Both the position numbers and the translations under genes were made by a program. The notes beneath the pieces are model-generated. The model saw only the letters and a program-made list of their open reading frames with translations. It was not told the DNA's origin and searched no databases. From the NCBI GenBank assembly GCA_017562135.1, contig QEYB01001497.1, positions 310,001-374,000 of the forward strand: a stretch of DNA of 64,000 nucleotides, given 5' to 3'. The number at the start of each line of letters is the position of its first letter. Position 1 is the first letter of the stretch. Source of the DNA: Dipylidium caninum. Lineage: Eukaryota > Platyhelminthes > Cestoda > Cyclophyllidea > Dipylidiidae. Shown here one piece after another: positions 13,601 through 23,017 of the stretch.

Positions 13601-16600
13601 AAGTTATGTGAGTAGAATACGTAGTCTTATTAGTGGTAATTTGTCTATATGGCCAAATGGAACGGAATGTAATTGGATGCAACAGATATACTCCCACAAA
13701 TTGTTTAACCTTACACCCTTACGCTTTAGTAACTTTCTTCCTCCCAGCGATCTTTTTTGCTTTGTCGAAGGCACAAATCCCACTTGTTTTGAAGGGGATG
13801 AAAAAGGAGATCTCAATTTGTTAATTAGAATTGGAATTAAGGACCTGACCTCTTATCCGCATGCAATTTCTATTCTCCAAACTTACGTGTCACAAATATG
13901 TGACAGTTGTTAATTTATCCCCTCTCACCCCCTCCTTCCACTTTTTTTAAATATTAAATAACTGAATGTCCATATTTTGGTATTGCCCAGAGAGTTGGCT
14001 AAATAGAAAAGCTGTAAACGGCAGTTAAAGGATATTTTTGGCCTACCTGAAGGAGGTAGGAGGACAATTACATTTGTAAACTTTTCAGCTGCATTTGAAC
14101 TGGCTAGAAAAATTAATAATTATAATTGATATAATCGGTGGGGTAATAAAACATAATTAGACAGCTGTGAGGATTACTCTCCATCTTAAACAAATTCCCT
14201 ACAACTAATGGTGGTAATCACTTCCTTTGATTTACCCTCTTTCTTGCTTTAACCACTCTAATCTCGATTGTAGAGAGGGTGGATTGCGGGGGATGCACCG
14301 CTCTGAGTTTTGTCTGGCCTTTTGTGGCAGACTAGGGCAACTACACAACAATTGTGTTTGATATTGTGCTTTCGGCGAGTTAGACGGTCGGACCGAGGAC
14401 GGGATGGTTAATAATTTATGTGTTAATCCCCTAGACGGTTGCGCGTGGTTCGAGCCCTTCCCTCGGTGCCGTTCCAACAAAGCTCGGAGTCATAATCGGC
14501 GACGTTTGTCGGAGGAGGAGATGCGAATCTCTCAATGCACCCACTGGCGTCCTGCCTTTCGAGACTACAGTCAAGATCCGGGAGTGAAATTTAACTACGC
14601 ACACACTGATCCACCCTATGCCTGCGATCGAAAGGAAGACTTTAACCAATGTAAGTTCTCCTCTTCCCCCTCTCCCCCTCCTCCGCGCCCCCAAGTTGTC
14701 TCATTAGATGTTATCTCGTGCTCCACGTTGTGCCGTACTTCTCCGTTAATCCGTTAAGCCTCATTGCATGTGTAAGACTTTTTTGGCGGTCTTCATCGTA
14801 AATATCGCTTCCACCGTCCTCCCGTCACATTCTTTCCGCCCTCTACACTCTTTCGCTTATGCCTAGTTAAAAATGCTGCCGTATAAGTCACTGCAGGAGG
14901 AACAAATATGCATTTTGGGGCTAATTTGTTCGCTAACATTTCTGTCTCTACGCGCAGGCCAAAAGAGACCAATAGGGAGTGGAAGAAGTAGGCTTCTAGA
15001 CATTCTTGGACTATTTCCCAAAAGCGCACCGTTAAAAGTAGTAACTTTGACTGCCTCTGGAATGAATGCTGCAATGCCATCAGTCGTAGACTGGGACATT
15101 ACAGAGACAATATTAATGAGAAAGGTCTACGTGGCCCTGGCAAGGGAGTGATTTCTTCGTGTAGTACGGATGTATTCACGTCACCAGCATGGCTTTTGAT
15201 TCTACAAGTATGAAATTGCATACCATCTTCACCGCAGTATATTTAGCCTTAACTGCCAAATGTGCCTCCTTCCACTGGTAGTGAATTTAGTGATTCCATT
15301 TTGTTCACTGGGACACAAGCACACACACACACACACTCAGATACAAACACTTCCGATCACAAGGTTAGGCAATAACAATGAGCTAGAAAGATATTGCACA
15401 GCATGATATGAAACTTTCAATTCTAACTTGGCTTCACTTTCTTCTCTCCTGGGGTGAATTGTCCAGCCTTTTTTTGATGCAAAACGAAGGTGTTATGCCC
15501 ACCTACTCCGAGGTAAGGCATTATAAGATCTGCAATGCGTACTTCTGTAAGCCCGTGGGAACTCTAACGATGATGATGATTATGATGATTATATGACCGC
15601 ATAATCATTTTACTGTCTCACCAGTCATTCCCAAAAATTATAAACCCTGTACACATAACTTATTAGCGCCCAGTAGATACGTAGTGAATGAGTCGTGACA
15701 AATTCACGACGCCGGCACACCCTAATCGCCTCGATGACTTGTCATTTTCTCCAGCAATGAGCTGCCTCTTCGATTACAGTGGGAAGAGGGGAAAGGGGAA
15801 GGGAAGGAGAGAAGTGTGTACTCTAATTTCACATCCGAGGAGTATATTGAAACAGACAGTCTGATTTATGCCTTCTCCTGTCTACTCGCTCTCATCTAAG
15901 TAACAAGAAGCCCTAGTTTGACCGGAATATTTCCCACGTCTTCTAATACAGCGTGGTTGAAATGAAGTTATTTGATACAAATGGGATTGCAAACTCTCCT
16001 TCTCCTTCCCTAACCTTGTTCGCGTCGGTTTTGTATAACCATTCACCTGTGTGAGCCGTCCAAACTCTCGTTAGGCCTCCAGTCTTACAGCCTGTGATTG
16101 ATACTTTAGTTTTTGTGGGAGCGGTGCCCATTTCGACCAAATCAAGCTATTCGTAGTCTTTACTTCGAGATTGGGTGTTGTGATTTCAGTCTGCAAATAT
16201 GAATTGTAGAGTATTTCTGTGACTAGATGACCCTTATCCTTGTTTTCCGTCCACATTTAATCCGTTTAAGTTGGCTAGAAGGATTAAATCCTCCAACACA
16301 GGTGGTGAGACGAAACTAAAAGACTCTTGGGATTTTATTTTGTCTTGCTGCACCAGTTACCTTTCTTGAGACTCATTAACCTCAAGTCGGCATGTCCTGG
16401 GATGGCAAAACACTGGGACCTTACACTGAAATCTACAACTTCTTTTTGTAGACAACGGCTCAAACACGGAGCCTCTAAGCCTACAGGAGGCATTTCGCCT
16501 TCGTATGCAAGTCTTTATAGCTCGTTGCGAGGCTCGTCAGCGCTATATCAAATTAAACGCCCTAGAGCGGCGACTACAAGCCGAGTATGGTGGAATGCGG

Positions 16601-19600
16601 TTGGCTAACAATTCCAATATCGTCTTTTATGGAGGAAAAGTGGGACCCAAGACCCGTGTCTCTAGTCTCAGTCTACCGGACTATCTCAACTGTCCTCGCT
16701 CATTGTGTGCTTTTGGCCAAACGGTCTGTGGTAGGTGGACTCACCCCGTTTGTGCAGTTACAACCTTATAAATGATCACTCAAATGTCCATGAGTTAAGG
16801 TTGAATGTGTTTGGTTTTGACATGTTAGTCCCTGGTCATTATCAATCAGGTGTGTCATACTTCAAAAAACGATATAAGGTGAATTGGGTTTTTGTATCCA
16901 CTTCTCTTCAAATCTACTCTCCTCTGTCGCATGGCATATCTAAGTCACAAGATCTTTCTCGTTATGGGAAACTACCGAGGATTACAAATTATCATGCAAT
17001 GCGGTTCTATTCCTCCATGGGGATCATGTGTCACCTGCGTAATTTCAGTAGTATTGCCGTTCCAGCATTCATTACGTCCAGTGATTATTTCACCTGAACC
17101 TGGGTTCTCTACATCGCCTCTTCTCTTGAAATGTAGCATTTTGAGTAAAATTCGCCATATCCAGATAGGATAACCACCTTCTAAATCGTCTGTCTACCTC
17201 CTTCAATACGCGGGCAATACTACCACAATAAATCACTCTTAGCCATCTTCCATGTCTTGACCGACCACGGAATTTGGTGGATTCTGACCTTGCTTCCCCA
17301 CTAAACCTCGCATGTTTTTGTGTTCTGCCCGTGCTGGAATGTGTCAAAACCGAACTCTAATGCCGTCCACCGATTCTATTCATCATGCGATTTACCCAAT
17401 CTCTTCTTATTTTCACAAAAAGGCCTAAACTGCTAGAACAGTGTAATTGTATTGCCAGCCAGCTTGGTAGTCGTCATTTTTGATTAAAGTCTTAAGGAAA
17501 CACGAGGACGAGGGTTAATGACTCGTTCAAAAGTCACCTTGTCACTCTTCTTGTTCATTTTTGTCCTATTCTGTGGAAAAATGAAACTAGAACTCTTAAC
17601 GCCCAGTAAATTTGGTTAAATTTGCAGTAGGTGCACGAATGGCAGCCCAAATTCACACCATGTTGATTGCACCGTCTGGTCCGGGTGCTGGTGGGCGCAC
17701 GCACGGAATTTAGTGAGAGGGAGAGAGGAAGAGAGAGACAGAGGCGAAGAAGAAATTATGCCAAGCAATTAATACCATCACGTACGCGTCTCGATGCGTC
17801 TAAGACGAAATAACCGGCCCCCATCCTTCCGCATTGTTTCCTTCCCTCCCTCACCCTTCTCTCCCTTGATCATCCATGATTTTGGCCATATAAATTCGCT
17901 TTCAACGGACAAGGGTTTCACCAGTGAATCCCCCTCAAACTGTCACATCCTGTCACGATCAATCTAGTTCGAGTCCGTGTGAATACATCACTGAACTAAC
18001 TAAATTATTAAATAAACGACTTTCCTCATTCTCTATTTGGCAAATTGATTTTCCCTTCCCTTCCTTCTTTTCCTCCTCCTTATCGAGCGCCATTGCGGCT
18101 TGCGTTTTACTTTCCCCCTCCTTCTTCTGTTTTCTCTTGAGTATTTGATTCCCTTTCACAGAAATAAGCATTGATGAACTTATTGACACCACATTTCTGG
18201 CTTGAAGGCCATTTCTCATCGGTGTTGACAACTTAAGCCTAGAATAATTCTACGTTTTACCACCTAAATTGGCATCATTTCTTTTTTTCCACACCTTAAA
18301 CATTCTGTCATATACACACAATTTGTTACCTCCTCAAAGGGTGGCTTGTCAAGCGGTACTTTCGTTGACAACGTCACTCAAGCTTGTCCCCCTCTTTTGT
18401 CGGGTTTCTTCCACTTCTTCGCAATCCTGTCAGACCTAATTAAAATAAATAAGAAATAATAATATGCGTGAGATGAGAGAAGCATAAACTGAGTGATTTC
18501 CTGCCATCCCCTGTTCCCCCTTTCGCCTCCTCTTCTACCATCCTCTTCGACATACTTTGACAATCAATGTCAATCATAGGTCATTCGTCTCCCCTGTTGG
18601 GATCTCTGTGATCTTACCTGACAGTCCTGATTTATTGTTAGGACTTCGGGAGCCTATTTTTATTCTTCCAAAACATATTTGTCGTTTATTACCTATTTAA
18701 CCAGCTAAAATTCCCAGTTCTCCTCTTTGCTCGTGACTCGATGACCGCTTTGCCTCCCTCCTCCATTGTTTTCTGACTCGGGGGAGAACCCGAGAGCCCA
18801 TTAGGCAATAGACGATGTGTGAATTGATAGAAGTAAGCTATTTCCCCTTTTTCTCTATTTCTCTAAAATTAACAAATAGTACGTAACATTTCATTCCTGC
18901 CATCAAATTTTTTTACCTCATGGATGACTAAATTTGGTTACACGGTCTGGCTTAGTGGAGTTGACGTTGCGTTACTAGTTATTCTTGTCTACCGAAATAT
19001 TAAAAAAAAAACAAGTGACGGGAAGGGGGCTGGCGGTGGGACGGGCAAGGAGAAAGAAATAAATTGTATATTCCGCAGTGGACTGGTGTGGTGTTAAAAA
19101 TTTTCAATCGTAGGAATGCACTGATGATGATCGTGCAAGGTGAAACAGAGTCCCAAATGTTGGCTTGAGCCGTGGATTACCAAACACCCGAGATGGCATA
19201 GACAACTTTGATGAGTAAGACAAAAAGTAAGAAAAAGGGGACATTTTGCCCTAACACCCATCCAACAAGGCGTTAGGGAGCCTTAGACTTTGTCGGACGC
19301 CTTAATGTTTGCATGAAGAGGCTCATCGTTAGGGTGTAACACTAAGGGCTTGCAGAGTTGCCGGAACCCGATTCGCTCCATGTGTGTGCAGCTACGTCTC
19401 GCCTTTGTCTACCCGCCACCAACGCCCAGTGGTGGAAGTTGGAAGGGCCGAGGTCCAATCCACACCTACGGAGACTGGTTCACGGCTATCCGTGATCTTG
19501 CCGAGCGACACCAGTGGCAATGTCGCAGTCCTTGTCCAAGCATAAACACGTAACTCGGTCCTGTACGCGTGCGGTGTTCCACAAACGGCCAAAATGCTAT

Positions 19601-22002
19601 CAGGCTGTGGACAGTCCAGTTCAATGGAATCTTTTTTCCAGTACAACAGGACCTAAGTACTGATAAATTGCTGACCCTAGCTGGACTGCCTTCTATTTGA
19701 GGCTTGAATGATGGATTTAAGGATTGTCTTGACTTTTTGTCACAATTGACAAGGCGAGGTCAGGTGACATTTATTTGGCTTTTATCGATGGTCTTGGCTT
19801 TTGTTATCTCTTTCCACCTCCTGCCGAAACTTACACCATAGTTCAGAGGCGTGGGGGAGCCCAAACGACCCTACATTTAGTTTTCGCTTTCCTTGTTCGA
19901 CGTCTCAATATCTGAGGTCACCGTTCTACTAGCACAACTCTTGGCGCGAGAACACCTTCCGAGACATGGGCAAGTGGGCGTCCGAAAATGCGAAAAAACC
20001 AGACCTATGTTGAGACTTTCCTTATCTCCTAAACAAGACCGAATTTGCCCACCTTTGTCAACTTGCAGGTTTTTTGTTTCCTAATGACGGCTTGAGTTGC
20101 CTTTTTAGGAGAAAAGCACAGGAGGTTTGACCTACCGTCCATTCGTTGATTTTATGCATTGGCCCAACCGTTCTGTCCTCTTTTTACCCATGTCCTCGCC
20201 AGTCCTTCTGGCCTCTATTACGTGCCAATCACTTTACGCATTGTGTACTTGTCTAGAAACACAACTCACTAGAGGACAGACGCAGTGTGTACGGCAACTC
20301 CCTTGACTTCTGGTCTTCTTTCATCCCCGCCTCTTTCCCTCTGCTCTTTTACTCCTAGGCTACTCTCTGTAGCATTTCCTGTAGTTTAGAGTGGCATAAT
20401 GCCTTCAGGATTTTCCCCTCCTTCTCCTCCTCCTCTTTTCTTTTCCTCCTCATCGTTCTCGTTCTCTTCTTCCACGTCCTTCTCTTCCTCTTTGCACTCA
20501 TCCTCTTCCTTTTCCCAATCGTTCTCGTTCTCCTCTTCCTCTTCGCAAGCCTCGTTCTCGTCCTCTTCTCCTTCTGCTCCTCCTCTTCTCCCCTTTCTCC
20601 CCTCCCCCTCATCATTATCGCCTCTTCCTCACGTTGTTCTCTTCCTCTTTGCGCTCATCCTCGTTCTTCTCGTCTCCGTCCTCTTCTTTTCTTCACACTC
20701 CTCCCTTTCTTCCTCCTTCTCATCGTTCTCTTCCTTATCCCTCTCCTCCTCCTCAACTGCTGGGTTGGTGTGTACATCATTCGACTACGTTATTGGCATT
20801 TGTTCATGCCAAACTGCTACTTGAACGTCTTCAGGTTCTGTCCGCGACAAATGGGTATTCTAGAAGGTGAATATTCCTTCTTTTCACTACATGCGGTTTT
20901 GGTCACATTATCTGTATTTTTGACACACTGCGTTTTTCCTGTCTCCCTGTCAGTTTGAAGAAAGATTAATTATTTACATTGGCAAATATCCGTGTGAGGC
21001 TGTGGCCATGGTCACAAGATTCTGTCAAAATGCGGAAGTGTAGCCTCTCCCCTTTAAGAATGCCAATAAAAACACTTGGATGTGTGTGTGTGAATGATTT
21101 TGTCCTTACTGATTTTAACAGAAAGAAGACTAGTCTCTTTCTTTTGGACGTTTATATCACGCAACCAATTGGGTGTCAATTATACCAGATAGGATCAGAC
21201 TGGACGTGTATGTGTCGGGGGTTTGGAGGGGGATTGGGGGGGGGGCGAGGGACGGCCAAGACGTTAGATATTCCCTTCTAGAGTCTGTATATTTCTTTTC
21301 GGAGCACTGTCACTCTCACCCATTCTATCTTACCGTTTTCCTCCAGACCTCCTTGAGTGTCACAAGAAACTTTAGTCCTGCTGCATTCCTCTCTGCGTGT
21401 GCGTGAAGCAAAATAAGGTGTAGACGATTGCAGGTCAACGGAAGCAGCGTCTCGTCTAATTCTAATTTGAACTGATAATCAGATTAGACTGTCAACAGTG
21501 ACAGTCCACTCGCCTTGGAGTGTCAGTGACAGCCAAACTTCAGGTTGCTCTAATCAAGTCGGGGATCCTCGTTAACCCTAGTCATCTCATCTAGTTAAGT
21601 CCTTCGCCTTGACACTGTTTTCTCTGTTTCAGACCGAGCTGTGTCAAAGAAACAAAAAAAATTGAGTAGGTGAGATTTGTCTAGTACTTTTTAACTCCGT
21701 TCTTTTCTTCACCTTATTCTAAATTATCATTTAAAGTCACTTTGATGGCTTTCTGTACCTCAGAAAATTACTGGCACCCCGGGAAGCTCACCGATTAATC
21801 TTGGCCGAGAAGAAAAATACCCTTCTCACCAACCGAGCCCGGATGAAGAGATACAGTGAGGTGAGTGACGCCTTTAAGTCTACACTATAAGAATAACACA
21901 CATACACGCACATTCGTCCTCTTTCCACTCACTCCCTTTGAAATGTCACTCTTTTTGTAGGAGATTCGTCAAAAGCTACTCAAATCGCATCACAATACCT
22001 AA
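1376..22002 (+). CDS. Multi-exon gene of unknown function (about 586 aa, Cys/His- and Lys/Arg-rich)
   Basis: I do not recognise this protein. Ten exons join in phase: 1376-1691, 5258-5410, 6603-6974, 8683-8901, 14435-14650, 14958-14987 (weak), 16452-16730, 21633-21669, 21764-21860 and 21961-22002. They total 1761 bp, an exact multiple of three. Most junctions are phase 1 with good donors (GTAAAT, GTTAGT, GTGAGT, GTAAGT, GTAGGT). The N-terminal third is Ser/Pro/Lys-rich. The middle has scattered Cys and His and could bind zinc. The C-terminal third is charged and probably helical, with a basic patch (KKQKKLSRK) and then Arg/Lys/Glu/Leu-rich sequence ending KSHHNT. This composition suggests a nuclear or chromatin-associated protein, which is inference only. 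I considered KANSL2/INO80D-type proteins because of the Cys spacing near the end of the 16452 exon, but could not match them. Introns are 0.1-5.5 kb, and two carry an inverted repeat pair. Further small exons may be missing. Confidence 0.55.
2690..3513 (+). repeat. Left copy of an ~0.8 kb inverted repeat
   Basis: Nearly identical to the reverse complement of 9371-10170. Identity stops sharply at 3513 (after GGGGCTGGC). It fades more gradually near 2690-2720, where substitutions accumulate. The left copy carries an extra 10-bp tandem duplication in the CACGTGGCAC/CATGTGGCAC motif at about 3408-3428, which is single in the right copy. I found no terminal inverted repeats or clear target-site duplications, and no transposase or reverse transcriptase motif. 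A 91-codon ORF on the minus strand (3046-3321) is kept almost unchanged in both copies, but this may only reflect recent duplication. It looks like a dispersed non-autonomous element or a local inverted segmental duplication. Confidence 0.85.
4147..4165. repeat. (GT)n microsatellite
   Basis: About nine GT units in intron 1 of the unknown gene. Confidence 0.9.
5258..5410 (+). CDS. Unknown gene, exon 2
   Basis: Acceptor TTTTGTCTAG, donor GTTAGT, phase 1 to phase 1, 153 bp. It encodes a charged peptide with three Cys near its end (KTKICASCTG). Together with exons 3 and 4 it lies between the two inverted repeat copies. Confidence 0.65.
6603..6974 (+). CDS. Unknown gene, exon 3
   Basis: A strong donor (GCG/GTGAGT) fixes the 3' end at 6974. 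The acceptor CTGTAG at 6602 gives 372 bp that stay open and keep phase 1 at both ends, so I chose it. The stronger-looking acceptor TTTTTGCAG at 6580 would enter in another frame and hit TGA near 6795 unless a further intron is removed. The peptide ends in a His/Lys/Cys-rich stretch (HHEAHQKGKHKHHPAG). Confidence is higher for the 3' half than for the 5' boundary. Confidence 0.5.
6975..8682 (+). other. Intron 3 of the unknown gene
   Basis: 1.7 kb of moderately AT-rich sequence. I found no exon, repeat or RNA gene in it. Confidence 0.4.
8683..8901 (+). CDS. Unknown gene, exon 4
   Basis: Clear acceptor after a long pyrimidine tract (TATTTCTGCTAG) and a strong GTGAGT donor; 219 bp, phase 1 to phase 1. 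The peptide is Pro/Ser/Gln-rich with a Cys cluster (CALTQCICTRNGEGN). Confidence 0.7.
8902..14434 (+). other. Intron 4 of the unknown gene
   Basis: This 5.5 kb stretch holds the right inverted repeat copy (9371-10170). Acceptor-like sites near 10744, 11077 and 11812 were tested as exons but do not keep the phase of the neighbours, so no exon is called. A missed exon remains possible. Confidence 0.35.
9371..10170 (-). repeat. Right copy of the ~0.8 kb inverted repeat
   Basis: Reverse-complement partner of 2690-3513, about 5.9 kb away inside another intron of the same gene. Homology begins abruptly at 9371 (GCCAGCCCC). It lacks the 10-bp duplication of the left copy. The 91-codon ORF (9553-9828, plus strand) differs from its partner in very few residues, all near its end, which points to a recent duplication or to gene conversion. 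Confidence 0.85.
14435..14650 (+). CDS. Unknown gene, exon 5
   Basis: Acceptor TTAATCCCCTAG and a perfect GTAAGT donor; 216 bp, phase 1 to phase 1. The peptide is rich in Cys, His and aromatic residues: DGCAWFEPFPRCRS, then ISQCTHWRPAFRDY and DPPYACDRKEDFNQC. The codon pattern and splice signals make this one of the safest exons of the gene. Confidence 0.75.
14958..14987 (+). CDS. Unknown gene, possible micro-exon 6
   Basis: The acceptor (TACGCGCAG) continues the phase of exon 5 (T/GC gives Cys), and the frame stays open to 15151. To rejoin the next exon in phase 1 I must use a weak donor (AGAA/GTAGGC) at 14988, which gives a 30-bp exon. Exon 5 could also splice directly to 16452, because all phases agree. 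Treat this exon as tentative. Confidence 0.25.
14988..16451 (+). other. Intron before exon 7 of the unknown gene
   Basis: Holds a short (AC)n microsatellite at 15320-15336 and a purine-rich patch near 15780-15815. I see no other feature. Confidence 0.4.
15320..15336. repeat. (AC)n microsatellite
   Basis: About eight AC units inside an intron. Confidence 0.9.
16452..16730 (+). CDS. Unknown gene, exon 7
   Basis: Acceptor TCTTTTTGTAG, donor GTAGGT, 279 bp, phase 1 to phase 1. It encodes a charged helix-like segment (RMQVFIARCEARQRYIKL), a Tyr/Gly stretch (NIVFYGGKVGPKTR) and a Cys pair (NCPRSLCAFGQTVC). It continues in phase into exon 8. Confidence 0.75.
16731..21632 (+). other. Intron 7 of the unknown gene
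   Basis: A 4.9 kb intron. Its main feature is a pyrimidine-rich tract (20405-20760). ORFs near 17.0 and 19.4 kb have no matching splice phase and no recognised domain, so I do not call exons. Confidence 0.4.
20405..20760 (+). repeat. Polypyrimidine (TCC/TTC)n-rich tract
   Basis: About 355 bp almost entirely C and T on the plus strand, built from imperfect CCTCTT, CGTTCTC and TTCCTC units. The pure-Ser and Ser/Phe ORFs it creates are composition artefacts. Such tracts can form triplex DNA or slip during replication. Confidence 0.9.
21633..21669 (+). CDS. Unknown gene, exon 8 (37 bp)
   Basis: Acceptor TCTGTTTCAG, donor GTGAGA. It enters in phase 1 and leaves in phase 2, encoding a basic run (DRAVSKKQKKLS) that could be a nuclear localisation signal. 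Confidence 0.6.
21764..21860 (+). CDS. Unknown gene, exon 9
   Basis: Acceptor TGTACCTCAG, donor GTGAGT, 97 bp, phase 2 to phase 0. It encodes a charged helical segment beginning KLLAPREAHRLILAEKK. The phase fit to exon 8 (AG/A gives Arg) supports both exons. Confidence 0.75.
21961..22002 (+). CDS. Unknown gene, last exon (14 codons)
   Basis: Acceptor CTTTTTGTAG. Phase 0 entry reads EIRQKLLKSHHNT and then TAA. The Lys/Leu/Arg-rich start continues the helix of exon 9, which supports it. A second acceptor at 22317 could replace it. Confidence 0.6.
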   Translation, partial: EIRQKLLKSHHNT

Positions 22003-22317
22003 CAGCAGCGGTTTGTTCACCCACTCAGTTGTCAGCGATTCGGTTCCCGTGCCCTCCTCCACCTCCTCCTCCTCCCTCGCTCTCGTCCACCCTATTATTC
22101 TTCTTCCTCTTCTTATTATTCTTATTATTATTATTCACATGGGTGCGCTTCATTTTGCGTCTGTGGTTTCACGCCTCTACCAACCTATTCATTTGCCAGC
22201 ATTCCTATGAAACGCCTTCTTCGGAACCAGTGCGTGTATATCTGTTTCTTTTAGCGTGATGCCATTTCCGTTGCGTTAATAGAAACTTTCTTTGCGTCCT
22301 TCTTCTTGTGCGTCCAG

Positions 22318-22827
22318 TCTGTCGTAACGGAGTCCCATGGAAGTGGGTGGAGAAGGCGGAGAGTGACAGCGAAACCGGCGGTATCAGTAAAGTTTCCTTA
22401 CTCTACAGTCGTGAACGATGCTTTTCCTCCTGTTAACATGACCGTGAGTGGAAGTGGAATGGAAGGTGAAGTAGGAGACGAGAAGACGAACGCGAATGAG
22501 GAGGAGGAGGAGGAGGACAGTATTTGTTTGTGTAGAGAAAAAACTTTAACTTCAAAGGTAAAGTTTGCTTTGAAGAGAATTGGACAGGGAGTGGGGAGAA
22601 AGGATTCCCGATATTCCGCGGAAAGAAGTCTTATCTCTCTTCCCTCTGTCTCTAACCAACCGCCAGTCAATGGTGTGTCGGCCTCCGCGATCTTCAAGGG
22701 CCGCAATACCCACACACACCACACATACCCTCCACTGGGTCTTATGTCTTCCCATCTGCCCCTCGGAGGCGCCGCATCGTTTGGGCGTCGGCGACAGCCA
22801 AACTGTAGCGCACCCGTTATGGAGTAG
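22318..22827 (+). CDS. Possible alternative last exon of the unknown gene
   Basis: A pyrimidine-rich acceptor (CTTCTTGTGCGTCCAG) ends at 22317. Entered in phase 0 from exon 9, the frame stays open for 169 codons to TAG at 22825-22827. The peptide has a basic start (GWRRRRVTAK) and an acidic Glu run (about codons 62-67). A donor-like AAG/GTAAAG at about 22557 suggests a shorter form is possible. It may equally be 3' UTR with a chance ORF. Confidence 0.3.
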   Translation, partial: SVVTESHGSGWRRRRVTAKPAVSVKFPYSTVVNDAFPPVNMTVSGSGMEGEVGDEKTNANEEEEEEDSICLCREKTLTSKVKFALKRIGQGVGRKDSRYSAERSLISLPSVSNQPPVNGVSASAIFKGRNTHTHHTYPPLGLMSSHLPLGGAASFGRRRQPNCSAPVME

Positions 22828-22993
22828 GTGGCATTTGGCACGACGAAACCTTTCTGACTGCCTTATTTATGGCGACTGCCACGTCGGTGATAGGCGTGTG
22901 TGTGTGCAGGAAGGTATGGTAAAGGTGTAAAGGGCAAAAGCCATTCTCTTTGGTCCTCAGACGTAATTACTTGAACTGAGAATATGGTAAACA

Positions 22994-23017
22994 TGTGTGT
23001 GTGTGTGTGTGTGTGTG
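22994..23017. repeat. (TG)n microsatellite
   Basis: About twelve TG units in intergenic DNA. Confidence 0.9.

Noticed and set aside
20399..20824. 141-codon Ser/Phe/Pro ORF
   Set aside because: Product of the polypyrimidine tract; all frames on that strand are open for the same reason.
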